Shown in pieces: positions 28,233 to 37,268 of a DNA stretch of 64,000 nt. The stretch is from an uncultured Lachnospiraceae bacterium (GTDB lineage Bacteria > Bacillota > Clostridia > Lachnospirales > Lachnospiraceae). The stretch is taken from positions 180,411 through 244,410 of the forward strand of contig CAMNSD010000001.1 of NCBI GenBank assembly GCA_946554445.1. Direction: 5' to 3'. The notes under the pieces were generated by a model that saw only the letters and a list, made by a program, of their open reading frames with translations, was not told where the DNA came from and searched no databases. The first letter of the stretch is position 1, and every line of letters begins with the position of its first letter. The position numbers and the translations under genes were made by a program.

Positions 28233-30365
28233 ATGAGTATATTACTTTACAGTACAATTTTGCTGCCCATGGCGGCGGCCATTCCATGTTATGCGATCGG
28301 GCGGTCACATAAAGCTGCAAGAGACTACCTGGCCGATGTCGTGACAGGCATCACCTTCATCCTGTGCCTCTGTCTAGCCATACAGACAGTTACCAACCGC
28401 AATGCCTCCGGAATTCTGATGGAGATTCCTTATATCTGCGGCATGGGACTGCACTTTACCCTGGACGGTTTCCGGGGCCTCTATGGAACGATTGCCGCTT
28501 TTATGTGGTTCATGAGCACCCTCTTTTCCAGGGAATATTTTAAACATTACCGGAACCGCAATCGGTATTATCTGTTCCTGCTTTTGACCTTGGGCGCTAC
28601 GGAAGGCGTATTTTTCTCGGCGGACTTCTTCACTACTTTTATTTTCTTTGAAATTATGTCCTTCACCTCCTATGTCTGGGTGGCGCATGATGAGAGAGAG
28701 GAATCTCTGCGGGCCGCTGGCACCTATCTGGCTGTGGCCGTGATTGGCGGCCTAGTGATGTTAATGGGTATCTTCCTTTTATATGATGTGACGGGCACTT
28801 TATTCTTCCGCGACCTGACAGGTGTGTCAGATAGCTTTATAAATAATCCTGCTAACCTTACGCAGCTCTGGACAGCCGGCTTGTGTCTGCTGTTTGGATT
28901 CGGCGCCAAAGCCGGCGCCTTTCCCCTGCATATCTGGCTGCCAAAGGCCCACCCCGTGGCGCCTGCACCGGCATCCGCCCTGCTGTCCGGTATCCTGACC
29001 AAGGCAGGCATGTACGGCATCCTCATTCTGACCGCCTATCTTTTCCTGGGCTCTTCCCTCTGGGGCGGACTGATTCTGGCCATCGGTGTATGTACCATGG
29101 TGATTGGCGCCGTGTTGGCCCTACTATCCATGGATTTAAAAAGGACGCTGGCCTGTTCTTCGGTATCTCAAATTGGCTTTATCCTGACAGGCGTCGGCAT
29201 GTCCGGCCTGCTTGGCACGGAAAATACACTGGCTATGCGCGGAAGCCTGCTTCATATGGTGAATCACTCGCTGATTAAACTGGTACTCTTTATGGCGGCG
29301 GGTATAGTTTTTATGAACGTGCACAAACTGGACTTGAACGAAATCCGTGGTTTCGGCCATAAGAAACCGCTCCTCAATTATATTTTCCTGATGGGCGCCC
29401 TGGGGATCGGCGGCATCCCCCTCTGGAACGGTTATATCAGTAAAACTTTGATTCACGAAAGTATTGTGACATATATCAACTTAAGCCACTCCGATGCAGT
29501 CACAGGTCTTTTCTCCGCCTCATTCATGAAAGGTGTGGAATGGATCTTCCTTGCAAGCGGCGGCCTGACCATTGCCTATATGGCCAAACTCTATGTCTGC
29601 CTTTTCCTGGAAAAAAACAGCAATCCGACCATACAGGCTGCATATGACAATATGGGCAAACACTATATGAATAAAGTAAGCGCTTCTGTTCTGGCTTTGA
29701 GTGCCACATTACTGCCCCTTATGGGATTTTTCCCGGGTATTATCATGAACGGTATCGCCGATATGGGACAGGAATTTCTGCAGATAACCTCTCTGTCAGA
29801 GTCGTTTTCATACTTCTCCCTGACAAATTTAAGAGGCGCTGCTGTCTCCCTGGCCATCGGGGCATTGGTTTACTTTACCGTAGTACGGCTTTGGCTGATG
29901 AAGCAGACGGATTCAAATATTCCTGCCCGGATATACATTGATTGTCTTCCCCGTTGGATGGATCTGGAAGAATTACTTTACCGGCCTGTCCTGCTAAATA
30001 TCCTGCCGGCTACTTTTGGTATGATCTGCCGGCTTTTGGACAGCCTTGTAGACACCATAGTGGTAGTGCTCCGCAAAACACTCTTCCGGGACAGTAAGCT
30101 GCCCCATGAATTACCCCAGGGCACTGCCTTAACCCATATGTGCGCCGGAATTGCCGCAAGTTTTCAATGGCTTGGCAACCGGACCATTCATCGAAAGCAT
30201 CCCAGAAACAAGGATTACGATCATAAATTTGCCCTGTTTTATGAGGAGTTCAGTGAGAACAGCATGATGATTGCCAGAAGCATGTCCTTTGGCCTGTTGC
30301 TCTTCTGCGTCGGACTGATTCTGACAGTTGTCTATCTATTTATTAAGGATGTGTTTGGCATGTGA
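28233..30365 (+). CDS. Large proton-conducting antiporter-like subunit (MrpA/NuoL/HyfB-like)
   Basis: 710 aa; FFEIMSFTSYVWVAHD, AKAGAFPLHIWLPKAHPVAPAPASALLSGILTKAG, C-terminal extension with final TM. Confidence 0.88.
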   Translation: MSILLYSTILLPMAAAIPCYAIGRSHKAARDYLADVVTGITFILCLCLAIQTVTNRNASGILMEIPYICGMGLHFTLDGFRGLYGTIAAFMWFMSTLFSREYFKHYRNRNRYYLFLLLTLGATEGVFFSADFFTTFIFFEIMSFTSYVWVAHDEREESLRAAGTYLAVAVIGGLVMLMGIFLLYDVTGTLFFRDLTGVSDSFINNPANLTQLWTAGLCLLFGFGAKAGAFPLHIWLPKAHPVAPAPASALLSGILTKAGMYGILILTAYLFLGSSLWGGLILAIGVCTMVIGAVLALLSMDLKRTLACSSVSQIGFILTGVGMSGLLGTENTLAMRGSLLHMVNHSLIKLVLFMAAGIVFMNVHKLDLNEIRGFGHKKPLLNYIFLMGALGIGGIPLWNGYISKTLIHESIVTYINLSHSDAVTGLFSASFMKGVEWIFLASGGLTIAYMAKLYVCLFLEKNSNPTIQAAYDNMGKHYMNKVSASVLALSATLLPLMGFFPGIIMNGIADMGQEFLQITSLSESFSYFSLTNLRGAAVSLAIGALVYFTVVRLWLMKQTDSNIPARIYIDCLPRWMDLEELLYRPVLLNILPATFGMICRLLDSLVDTIVVVLRKTLFRDSKLPHELPQGTALTHMCAGIAASFQWLGNRTIHRKHPRNKDYDHKFALFYEEFSENSMMIARSMSFGLLLFCVGLILTVVYLFIKDVFGM

Positions 30366-30418
30366 TAAAAGGGTGCCGCTCATTCATCGAATTTGATGAT
30401 TTTGCGGCACCCCTTTAT
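30366..30418. terminator. Bidirectional intrinsic terminator
   Basis: AAAAGGGTGCCGC ... GCGGCACCCCTTTAT. Confidence 0.88.
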
Positions 30419-30441
30419 GGCATTATTCCTTATAAAATCTT

Positions 30442-33400
30442 CTACGCTTCTTCGGCATCTGGAACAACTCTTCTTTTCTTTTTCTTCCTTCTACTTACCA
30501 TGATTATCACGAGCAGGGCAATAACTGCCACGCCCCCGATTATGATATAGACCAGATAATCCATAATCCCGCTTTGCACATTGCAGACTACAATCTCAGC
30601 CTCATTTCCATCAATGGTAAACAGGTGATATATTCCCATCATCTCTGTTTCCATTTCAGTCCATCCGCTGCCGTTCTTTAAATAAATCACTACCCCCTCG
30701 GTCTGGCCCTGCGGCGCCTGATATCGAATCTGATGTTTTTCGCCGCCATCATCAGGACAAACAATCTGCCAGTGTTCCAATACATCTTCCGGTTCCATAC
30801 CTGCTATGACAATTCCCGCTGTATCGCACTTTGTATCTTGCAATTGGTCTTCCGCCTTGAAGGCGCCATCCACCAGAAGCGCCGACTGTCCATTATCCCG
30901 CATCTGGCTTCCTGCCAGCGTCGTCAGATAACGCACATATTCTACTGTCACATCCTCATCCGACAGGACTCTATCAATCTCCTTGATATCCCAGTCGGCA
31001 TAGAATCCTTCCTTCACCGGTATATTCGGATACTGTTCTGTTCGCAGACTGCTGCCATAAGGACAGTCCAAACGATAGACTTCCTCCTCATCCGCATAAA
31101 ACGTAATGCGCATCATGCGAAATCTTGCCGGCAATCCTTCTATCTCCAATAACTCTCTATACGTCAGAGGCTCCGCCTTGCCGCTGTAACTAATCCTATC
31201 AATACCCGCAATCTCTTCCGACACGAAATAATTATTCAGCACATCTTCTTCACTGTTCACCTGACCTGCGATAGCTCCATAGAAAGCTGTCGCCTCCTTG
31301 ACACAGACCATGGCAATGCTGTTCTCTATCCCATTTCCATAACCCGCAATCCCTGCTACGTATTCCCCGCCGGATACCATACATTTGGCATAGCCGTTAG
31401 TAATATGGGACAATGACTGTCCCGCAATGCCACCCACATAGTCTCCTGATTCGCTCTCTATCCTGCCATAATTTTCACATCGCAAGATAGTTCCCATCTC
31501 CTGAAGACCGGCAATACCGCCTGCATAACTCTTCTGTGCCGTCACTGTGCCGTCATTGACATTCTGCCTGAGAACGCATTTTGTCAGGAATGTGGAATTG
31601 GCCCTGGCGTCCTCGATACCAGTCACATCACCTTCCAAGTCAAAGTCATATTCTATGGCCATTGTCCCCGCAATACCCGACACATTGATATCTGCTTTAA
31701 CAATTCCGGTATTCACACAATCAGCGATGGTGGCGTCTATGCTTTCCTCCGCATTTTCCTGGGAATTATCCTCATAGATGCCGGAGTAGTCCATATCCAA
31801 AACCCCATCCAGCGCATCTGTATACAACAGCATAATCTCACTGAACTGATCGTTGATATCCGTCAAGTCTTCTCCCAGTAAATCGCTGGAAGAAGACATC
31901 TCATCGTTCAAGTAGCCCATATTCTCTGAGATACTTTTCAGATTAGAATTCAGACTTCCCGTGGTAGAACGATAATCTCCTCCCAACTGTGGAAATGCAA
32001 TGTCCCCCTTCTCATTCAGCGTTCTAAAGATGTCCTTAACCTGGCCGCCTGCCGTTTCCAGATTTTCCGTGGCATCTTTGGCCGAATCAATGGCATCGCC
32101 CAGACTTTCCCTGGCGTCCTCTGTCATCTCATCGGTATGCCTTGTGGCAATATCCGAAATGGTATCCAGATAATCTCTCATGTCTTTCTCGTAGCTTTCC
32201 GTACTGCCGGACCATTCTATATAACGATCATCTGCATAATTGGAAGCCCCCTGTTCAGCATCAGACTTCTCATCTTTCATCATCTGCGCCGCATCGTCCA
32301 GAAGTTCCCGGTCTAATTCACCCTGTTCCCCATCGCCGGGAAATGAAGCCGTATCGTCCTCATCCATCCGATCCGGGTATCCAAGCCAGTGTACCCACTC
32401 TGTCACTTCTATATAGTCTTTCGGACTTCCTTTTGCACTAGCCCAATCCTTATCCAGACCATCCACTTCTACAATTGGTCTCAAATCAAGTTCATGGGGA
32501 TCGTTATTCTTGTATTTATCTTCTGAAAATCTAATTTGATCAATACAGTAATTCTTATACGCCCTCATATAATCGGCGTAATCTTCGGCATGCTTCTCCG
32601 ACGCCTCCTTCATTGCATCTTTCGCCGTGTTGTATTCTTCCTGTTCCTCCGGCGTCATATACTGATAGATATCCATGGAATCAACCATATCTGCCAATTC
32701 TTTGGCCGCATCCTTCACATTGCCGGCCGCATCCTTGCCCTGATCTATCACGCCATCGTCTTTGGCCGTCTCCTCTATCACATAGTCAAAACGGTTGATC
32801 GCTTCATTGACGGAATCCACCATCCCGTCCGTCCACTCCACCGTCCTATCGGCAAGAAAATAAGTGTCATCCAACGCCTTGTCGGCAAAGTCCTGAATCA
32901 CCGTCAGCCGGTTAGAAAGCGTGTCAGATTCATTCCCCGCGTCATCCAGCATCTTCCCAATCTGATCGTGCAGGACATCGATATGATCCGATAACTGTCT
33001 CACAATATCCTCGGACAGGTCTACGGCGATATAAGGCTCCGCCTGCCCTACAATACCGCCCACATCCTTACGGCCATAGACAATACCTGTATTTTCACAG
33101 GCATGTATATAACCGGACTGCCGGCCCGCGATACCGCCCACGTTATAGCCCACGTGCTCATAGCCGATCGTGCCGGTATTTTTACACCCCTGTATGATAC
33201 CCGTGGAAAGTCCTGCAATACCGCCCGTATCCACATTGCTCTGAACAGCCGACGCTTTCTCCGCTCTGTCGCTGTTATCCTCCGGATTCAAAAAACCGGC
33301 CTTGTACTGCTCCAGATTGATATCTTCCAAAGATTTTCCTTTATCTTCGTTAAAAATATTCACATCCGCCTGATTGAGACAGCCCACAATATTACCCACA

Positions 33401-34170
33401 TTATGTCCCGCAACACCGCCGCTGTAATGTGCTCCCGTAATCGTGCCGCTCGCTTTACACTCCATGAGGATACCGCTCAGTTCATTGATTCCCACAATGC
33501 CGCCCACATAGTCGTTGCCCTCTATGACACCCTCAAAGGCGCAGTTTAAAAGAATACCTCTGTTATCCCCTACAATGCCGCCTACCACCATCTGTTTACC
33601 GGAGGGCCTGACCGTCCCCTCCACTCTCAGATTCGCAATAACCGCCGTAGGCTGGGTATAGCAGAACAATCCCACATAAGACGTGGAATCCCGAACTGCC
33701 AGTCCGCTTATGGTATGTCCCTGTCCGTCAAAATATCCGCCAAAAGTCGGTATGGATACAAACTCACCGCCGGAAATTATAATGTCCTCTTCCAGATACA
33801 CTTTCTTATTCTGGGACCAAGTATCCAGCCAGCAATTTCTGGAAAACGCCTGCAGGTCTTCCAAATCTTTTATATGTATCTCTACCCACTCTATCTCTTC
33901 ATCATTATAGGAATCAATCGTCTCGTTGGCGTCCTCTACGCTGGTGACTTCCTCCTCCACGGTAGTCTCCTCTTCCTCCGCCCAGACATTCATCACCGGC
34001 AGAATACCAATCAACACCGCCAGCATCAAAGACATTCTTCTCTTGTGATGTTGTAAAAATTTATTTCTACGCCTGTCCGAGTCCGCAAAGCGGATCTCAA
34101 AATCAAAATTCCTACGCCTACCCGAATCCGCAAAGCGGATCTCGTGATCGAACTTGTTCGATCTATTCAT
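30442..34170 (-). CDS. Large GLUG-repeat surface protein with helical middle region and C-terminal TM anchor
   Basis: 1242 aa; repeated GGIVGxxxG/GGIAGxxxG motifs, signal-like MSLMLAVLIGILPVMNVWA, C-term TM + KKKKRR; start uncertain (may be internal Met46). Confidence 0.85.
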   Translation of the reverse strand: MNRSNKFDHEIRFADSGRRRNFDFEIRFADSDRRRNKFLQHHKRRMSLMLAVLIGILPVMNVWAEEEETTVEEEVTSVEDANETIDSYNDEEIEWVEIHIKDLEDLQAFSRNCWLDTWSQNKKVYLEEDIIISGGEFVSIPTFGGYFDGQGHTISGLAVRDSTSYVGLFCYTQPTAVIANLRVEGTVRPSGKQMVVGGIVGDNRGILLNCAFEGVIEGNDYVGGIVGINELSGILMECKASGTITGAHYSGGVAGHNVGNIVGCLNQADVNIFNEDKGKSLEDINLEQYKAGFLNPEDNSDRAEKASAVQSNVDTGGIAGLSTGIIQGCKNTGTIGYEHVGYNVGGIAGRQSGYIHACENTGIVYGRKDVGGIVGQAEPYIAVDLSEDIVRQLSDHIDVLHDQIGKMLDDAGNESDTLSNRLTVIQDFADKALDDTYFLADRTVEWTDGMVDSVNEAINRFDYVIEETAKDDGVIDQGKDAAGNVKDAAKELADMVDSMDIYQYMTPEEQEEYNTAKDAMKEASEKHAEDYADYMRAYKNYCIDQIRFSEDKYKNNDPHELDLRPIVEVDGLDKDWASAKGSPKDYIEVTEWVHWLGYPDRMDEDDTASFPGDGEQGELDRELLDDAAQMMKDEKSDAEQGASNYADDRYIEWSGSTESYEKDMRDYLDTISDIATRHTDEMTEDARESLGDAIDSAKDATENLETAGGQVKDIFRTLNEKGDIAFPQLGGDYRSTTGSLNSNLKSISENMGYLNDEMSSSSDLLGEDLTDINDQFSEIMLLYTDALDGVLDMDYSGIYEDNSQENAEESIDATIADCVNTGIVKADINVSGIAGTMAIEYDFDLEGDVTGIEDARANSTFLTKCVLRQNVNDGTVTAQKSYAGGIAGLQEMGTILRCENYGRIESESGDYVGGIAGQSLSHITNGYAKCMVSGGEYVAGIAGYGNGIENSIAMVCVKEATAFYGAIAGQVNSEEDVLNNYFVSEEIAGIDRISYSGKAEPLTYRELLEIEGLPARFRMMRITFYADEEEVYRLDCPYGSSLRTEQYPNIPVKEGFYADWDIKEIDRVLSDEDVTVEYVRYLTTLAGSQMRDNGQSALLVDGAFKAEDQLQDTKCDTAGIVIAGMEPEDVLEHWQIVCPDDGGEKHQIRYQAPQGQTEGVVIYLKNGSGWTEMETEMMGIYHLFTIDGNEAEIVVCNVQSGIMDYLVYIIIGGVAVIALLVIIMVSRRKKKKRRVVPDAEEA
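34067..34163. repeat. Two-unit 45-bp-period repeat plus adjacent ATCGAAC-TT-GTTCGAT palindrome
   Basis: CTACGCCTRYCCGARTCCGCAAAGCGGATCTC at 34067-34098 and 34112-34143; palindrome 34146-34163. Confidence 0.85.
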
Positions 34171-36664
34171 GGTCCGCCACCTCCCTGCTCGCTAATTCCG
34201 CAGACACCGTGTCCGCCATCTGTCTGTATTCTTCCTCCGAAAGCTCCGTCACATCACCGGCCTCCACATAGGCGCTTACATTACCTCTGACAATGGCCTT
34301 CATCGTACCGGTCACAACACCGTCAATCCTGCCGCGCACCAGACCGTCCACCTTCATCAGCCCGGTCGCATTCTTCGTGCGGATCGGCATGTTCATCACA
34401 AAGGCCGTCTTCTCTATAATCTTATCACCCACCAGAAGAATCTGCGGCAAAACAAACATGGTTATCAGAATAGAAATCGAAGTCCCTCGTCCCAAAGATT
34501 TTCCAATACCGAATATCGCTGCATTGGAAGTCAGCTTACCAATCAGGAACCCGGCCACCACCATCATGGTTCCGGATGTAATGATTGTCGGAAAAGCCTG
34601 ATTCATGGCATCTATGATGGACTGTTTCCTGCCGTTGGTCTCCCGCAGTTCCATATACCGTCCCGCTATGACGATGGCATAGTCGATATTGGCGCCCATC
34701 TGAATCGAACTGACAATCAGATAGGACATAAAGAAAATGTTGTCATGCTGCAGTGCCGGCACTGAGAAGTTCAGCCAGATACACCCCTGAATCACCGCAA
34801 TCAAAAGCACCGGCATACCTGCGGATTTAAAGGTAAACAATAATACCACAAGCACCGTCAAGATAGACAGGATATTGGTCACCAGATTGTCCCGCCCGAA
34901 AGTCTTTTGCAAATCGTACTGGCTCACTGACTCGCCGCAGACCAGAACCTTACCGCTATAATATTTCCCCGCAATCTCATGTATTTTATCGAGGAAAGCA
35001 AAGGTCTCCGCACTCTCCTCCGGGAGCGTCAGATAGACCAGCATACGGCTGTAATTTTCTCCCTGCAGCTGATTCTTGGCAAAGTTCATCTGCCGGTAGG
35101 CGTCATCCAGGGTATCCTGCAATTCATCATCCAACGTGACGTACCCTTCCTCCACCTCTTCATAGACAAACATAAACATGTCGATCAGAGACACCTTATA
35201 TTCCGGAAGTCCATTGACTACTTTCGCATAATCCTCATCATTCACAGCATACGCCGCATAGACCAGTTCCGCCACCTCATAATCCAGATCAATCAATTCC
35301 GAGAACTGTCTGGGCGTCAGCTTATCCGTCAGGCAATAACCGTCCATCGCCTCTATATTGGTAAGCCCCATAGTATAATCTACTTCTGGGCAGGCCTCCA
35401 AATCTTCTAACAGTTTCGCTTCTTTCTCATAATCTCCCGCCGGTACAATGAGTGCCACCATATTGCTGGCGCCAAAATTTTCCGTCTGCATCTCCTCTGT
35501 TTTCTGGATGCTGTTCTGAATCGGCGGCGTGATCGTTGTATCGCCAAACACATACGGACAATCCTTCGACACCATATAGGCTCCCACGATCACTACTACA
35601 AAAAGCGGCGCCACAACATGCCTCGTTGCGTAATCCAGTTTGCCCACAAACGGGATATCCGGGATGAAATTCTTATGCTTCGTGCTGTCCATCCACTTGG
35701 AAAACAACATAATCACACCCGGCATCAACAGGAACACAGATCCCAACGCCAGGAAGATAGATTTGATCAGACACATGGACAAATCCGGCCCCATCTTATA
35801 CTGCATAAAGCCCATGGCTATCAGACCGCCTATGGTGGTCATCGAACTGCCGCAGATTTCCGGGATTGCTTTGCTCAGGGCAATAATGATGGCTTCTCTG
35901 GATTCCAGATTCGCATGTTCTTCTTTATATCGGTTAAGGAGAATAATCGCATAGTCCACCGACAGCGCAAGCTGTAATACCACAGTAACCGAATTGGACA
36001 CAAAGGAGATCGTCCCAAAAATAAAGTTGGTCCCCATCTGCAGGATCGCCGCCGCCACAAACGTGAGCAAAAGCACCGGCACCTCCGCATAAGCCTGTGA
36101 TGTGAGCAAAAGCACCGTCACCACCACCACAGCTACTAAGACAACGATGACATTCATCTCCTCCGCGATCAGTTCCGCCTCGATGTCTCCCAATGTCGTA
36201 GACAGATAATAATCATATCCATCGAGTTTTTCCTTAACACGATCCAGTACTTCCAGACACCGGTCATCTTTCTCGTCATAGTCAAAAGTGACATTATAAT
36301 AGGAGGAACCATTATAATAATGTTCCTCCGTATCGTCATAATCCACCGAAAAAATTCCCGGCATAAATTCCAAATCGCGCCCAATCGTCTGTGCCTGCTC
36401 GTACGACACATTGGCAACCATTATATTACAGGTTCCATATGTAATAAATTCCTGTTCCATTAAATCCAGGCCCTGCTTCGTCTCCGTAGAGTCCGGCAGA
36501 TAATGGGACATAGAATTCTCCACATTAACCCAGTTTCTGGAAATGGCAGAAAAAATGATCAAGATCCCAAACAACAGGAAAAACAGATTGCGCTTATCCA
36601 CAATAAACCCGCAGATCTTGAGCATTGCCTGATTGCCGCCCTTTTTTGCCTTTTGTTCATTCAT
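34163..36664 (-). CDS. MMPL/RND family transporter
   Basis: 833 aa; multiple TM segments, SSD-like GANIDYAIVIAGRYMELRE and SVDYAIILLNRYKEE. Confidence 0.92.
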   Translation of the reverse strand: MNEQKAKKGGNQAMLKICGFIVDKRNLFFLLFGILIIFSAISRNWVNVENSMSHYLPDSTETKQGLDLMEQEFITYGTCNIMVANVSYEQAQTIGRDLEFMPGIFSVDYDDTEEHYYNGSSYYNVTFDYDEKDDRCLEVLDRVKEKLDGYDYYLSTTLGDIEAELIAEEMNVIVVLVAVVVVTVLLLTSQAYAEVPVLLLTFVAAAILQMGTNFIFGTISFVSNSVTVVLQLALSVDYAIILLNRYKEEHANLESREAIIIALSKAIPEICGSSMTTIGGLIAMGFMQYKMGPDLSMCLIKSIFLALGSVFLLMPGVIMLFSKWMDSTKHKNFIPDIPFVGKLDYATRHVVAPLFVVVIVGAYMVSKDCPYVFGDTTITPPIQNSIQKTEEMQTENFGASNMVALIVPAGDYEKEAKLLEDLEACPEVDYTMGLTNIEAMDGYCLTDKLTPRQFSELIDLDYEVAELVYAAYAVNDEDYAKVVNGLPEYKVSLIDMFMFVYEEVEEGYVTLDDELQDTLDDAYRQMNFAKNQLQGENYSRMLVYLTLPEESAETFAFLDKIHEIAGKYYSGKVLVCGESVSQYDLQKTFGRDNLVTNILSILTVLVVLLFTFKSAGMPVLLIAVIQGCIWLNFSVPALQHDNIFFMSYLIVSSIQMGANIDYAIVIAGRYMELRETNGRKQSIIDAMNQAFPTIITSGTMMVVAGFLIGKLTSNAAIFGIGKSLGRGTSISILITMFVLPQILLVGDKIIEKTAFVMNMPIRTKNATGLMKVDGLVRGRIDGVVTGTMKAIVRGNVSAYVEAGDVTELSEEEYRQMADTVSAELASREVADHE

Positions 36665-36734
36665 TGCTAAACACCTCTCTCATTTAGCAAGAAATATAGC
36701 ACTGTGTTAAAACCTTGTCAATCATTGGAACGGC

Positions 36735-36772
36735 AAAACTATACATTCCTATGAAATTGTATAGTTTTTACT
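36735..36772 (-). terminator. Hairpin at 3' end of hypothetical membrane protein gene, immediately upstream of the MMPL promoter
   Basis: AAACTATACA ... TGTATAGTTT inverted repeat; stem overlaps stop codon; minus-strand TTGACA-17-TATATT promoter lies just beyond it. Confidence 0.6.
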
Positions 36773-37258
36773 ATCTTTCCCGAATAACTTCCTCATCTTC
36801 TCCAAGGTATTTCTCGCCGATAAATAAAAGATGCTTCTGAATGCCCACTGACCACAGCACAGCATCAGCCCCGCCCAGTATAAAAAGTAGGTATCACTTC
36901 TATCGGCATGAAATGCCAAAATCCCTTTTAACATAAATCCTGCGGCTGCTAAATGCCATAACACGTAGCATAACGACATATTCCAACGCATTCTAATCTT
37001 AATCGAAATGATGGATATTCTGCCCTTCATCCTTATGTCCCCTGTTACGACCGGCAGGGCAAATAATTGAATATTATACATTTTTTCCGGATGAGTTACC
37101 TTAAACCCAGCTGTGTTTACTTCGCCCACAAACTCCGGCTTTTTCTTCCAAAAACGATATTCCTTCCGTGGAATCGTTACTGCACTGAGCGCTTCACAGA
37201 TCTCATCCGGACTCATTTTGGATACAATAGCTTCGTCCCTTGAAGGAAATAGAATCAT
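36749..37258 (-). CDS. Hypothetical membrane protein
   Basis: ~169 aa from internal ATG; two hydrophobic segments near the C-terminus. Confidence 0.7.
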   Translation of the reverse strand: MILFPSRDEAIVSKMSPDEICEALSAVTIPRKEYRFWKKKPEFVGEVNTAGFKVTHPEKMYNIQLFALPVVTGDIRMKGRISIISIKIRMRWNMSLCYVLWHLAAAGFMLKGILAFHADRSDTYFLYWAGLMLCCGQWAFRSIFYLSARNTLEKMRKLFGKDSKNYTIS

Positions 37259-37268
37259 AACGTTCCCC

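Noticed and set aside
30442-30520. Possible sortase anchor on the GLUG protein
   Set aside because: C-terminus has a TM and basic tail but no LPXTG-like motif
36070-36120. GTGAGCAAAAGCACCG repeated about 40 bp apart in the MMPL gene
   Set aside because: Encodes similar hydrophobic VLLLT segments of transmembrane helices; likely coding coincidence
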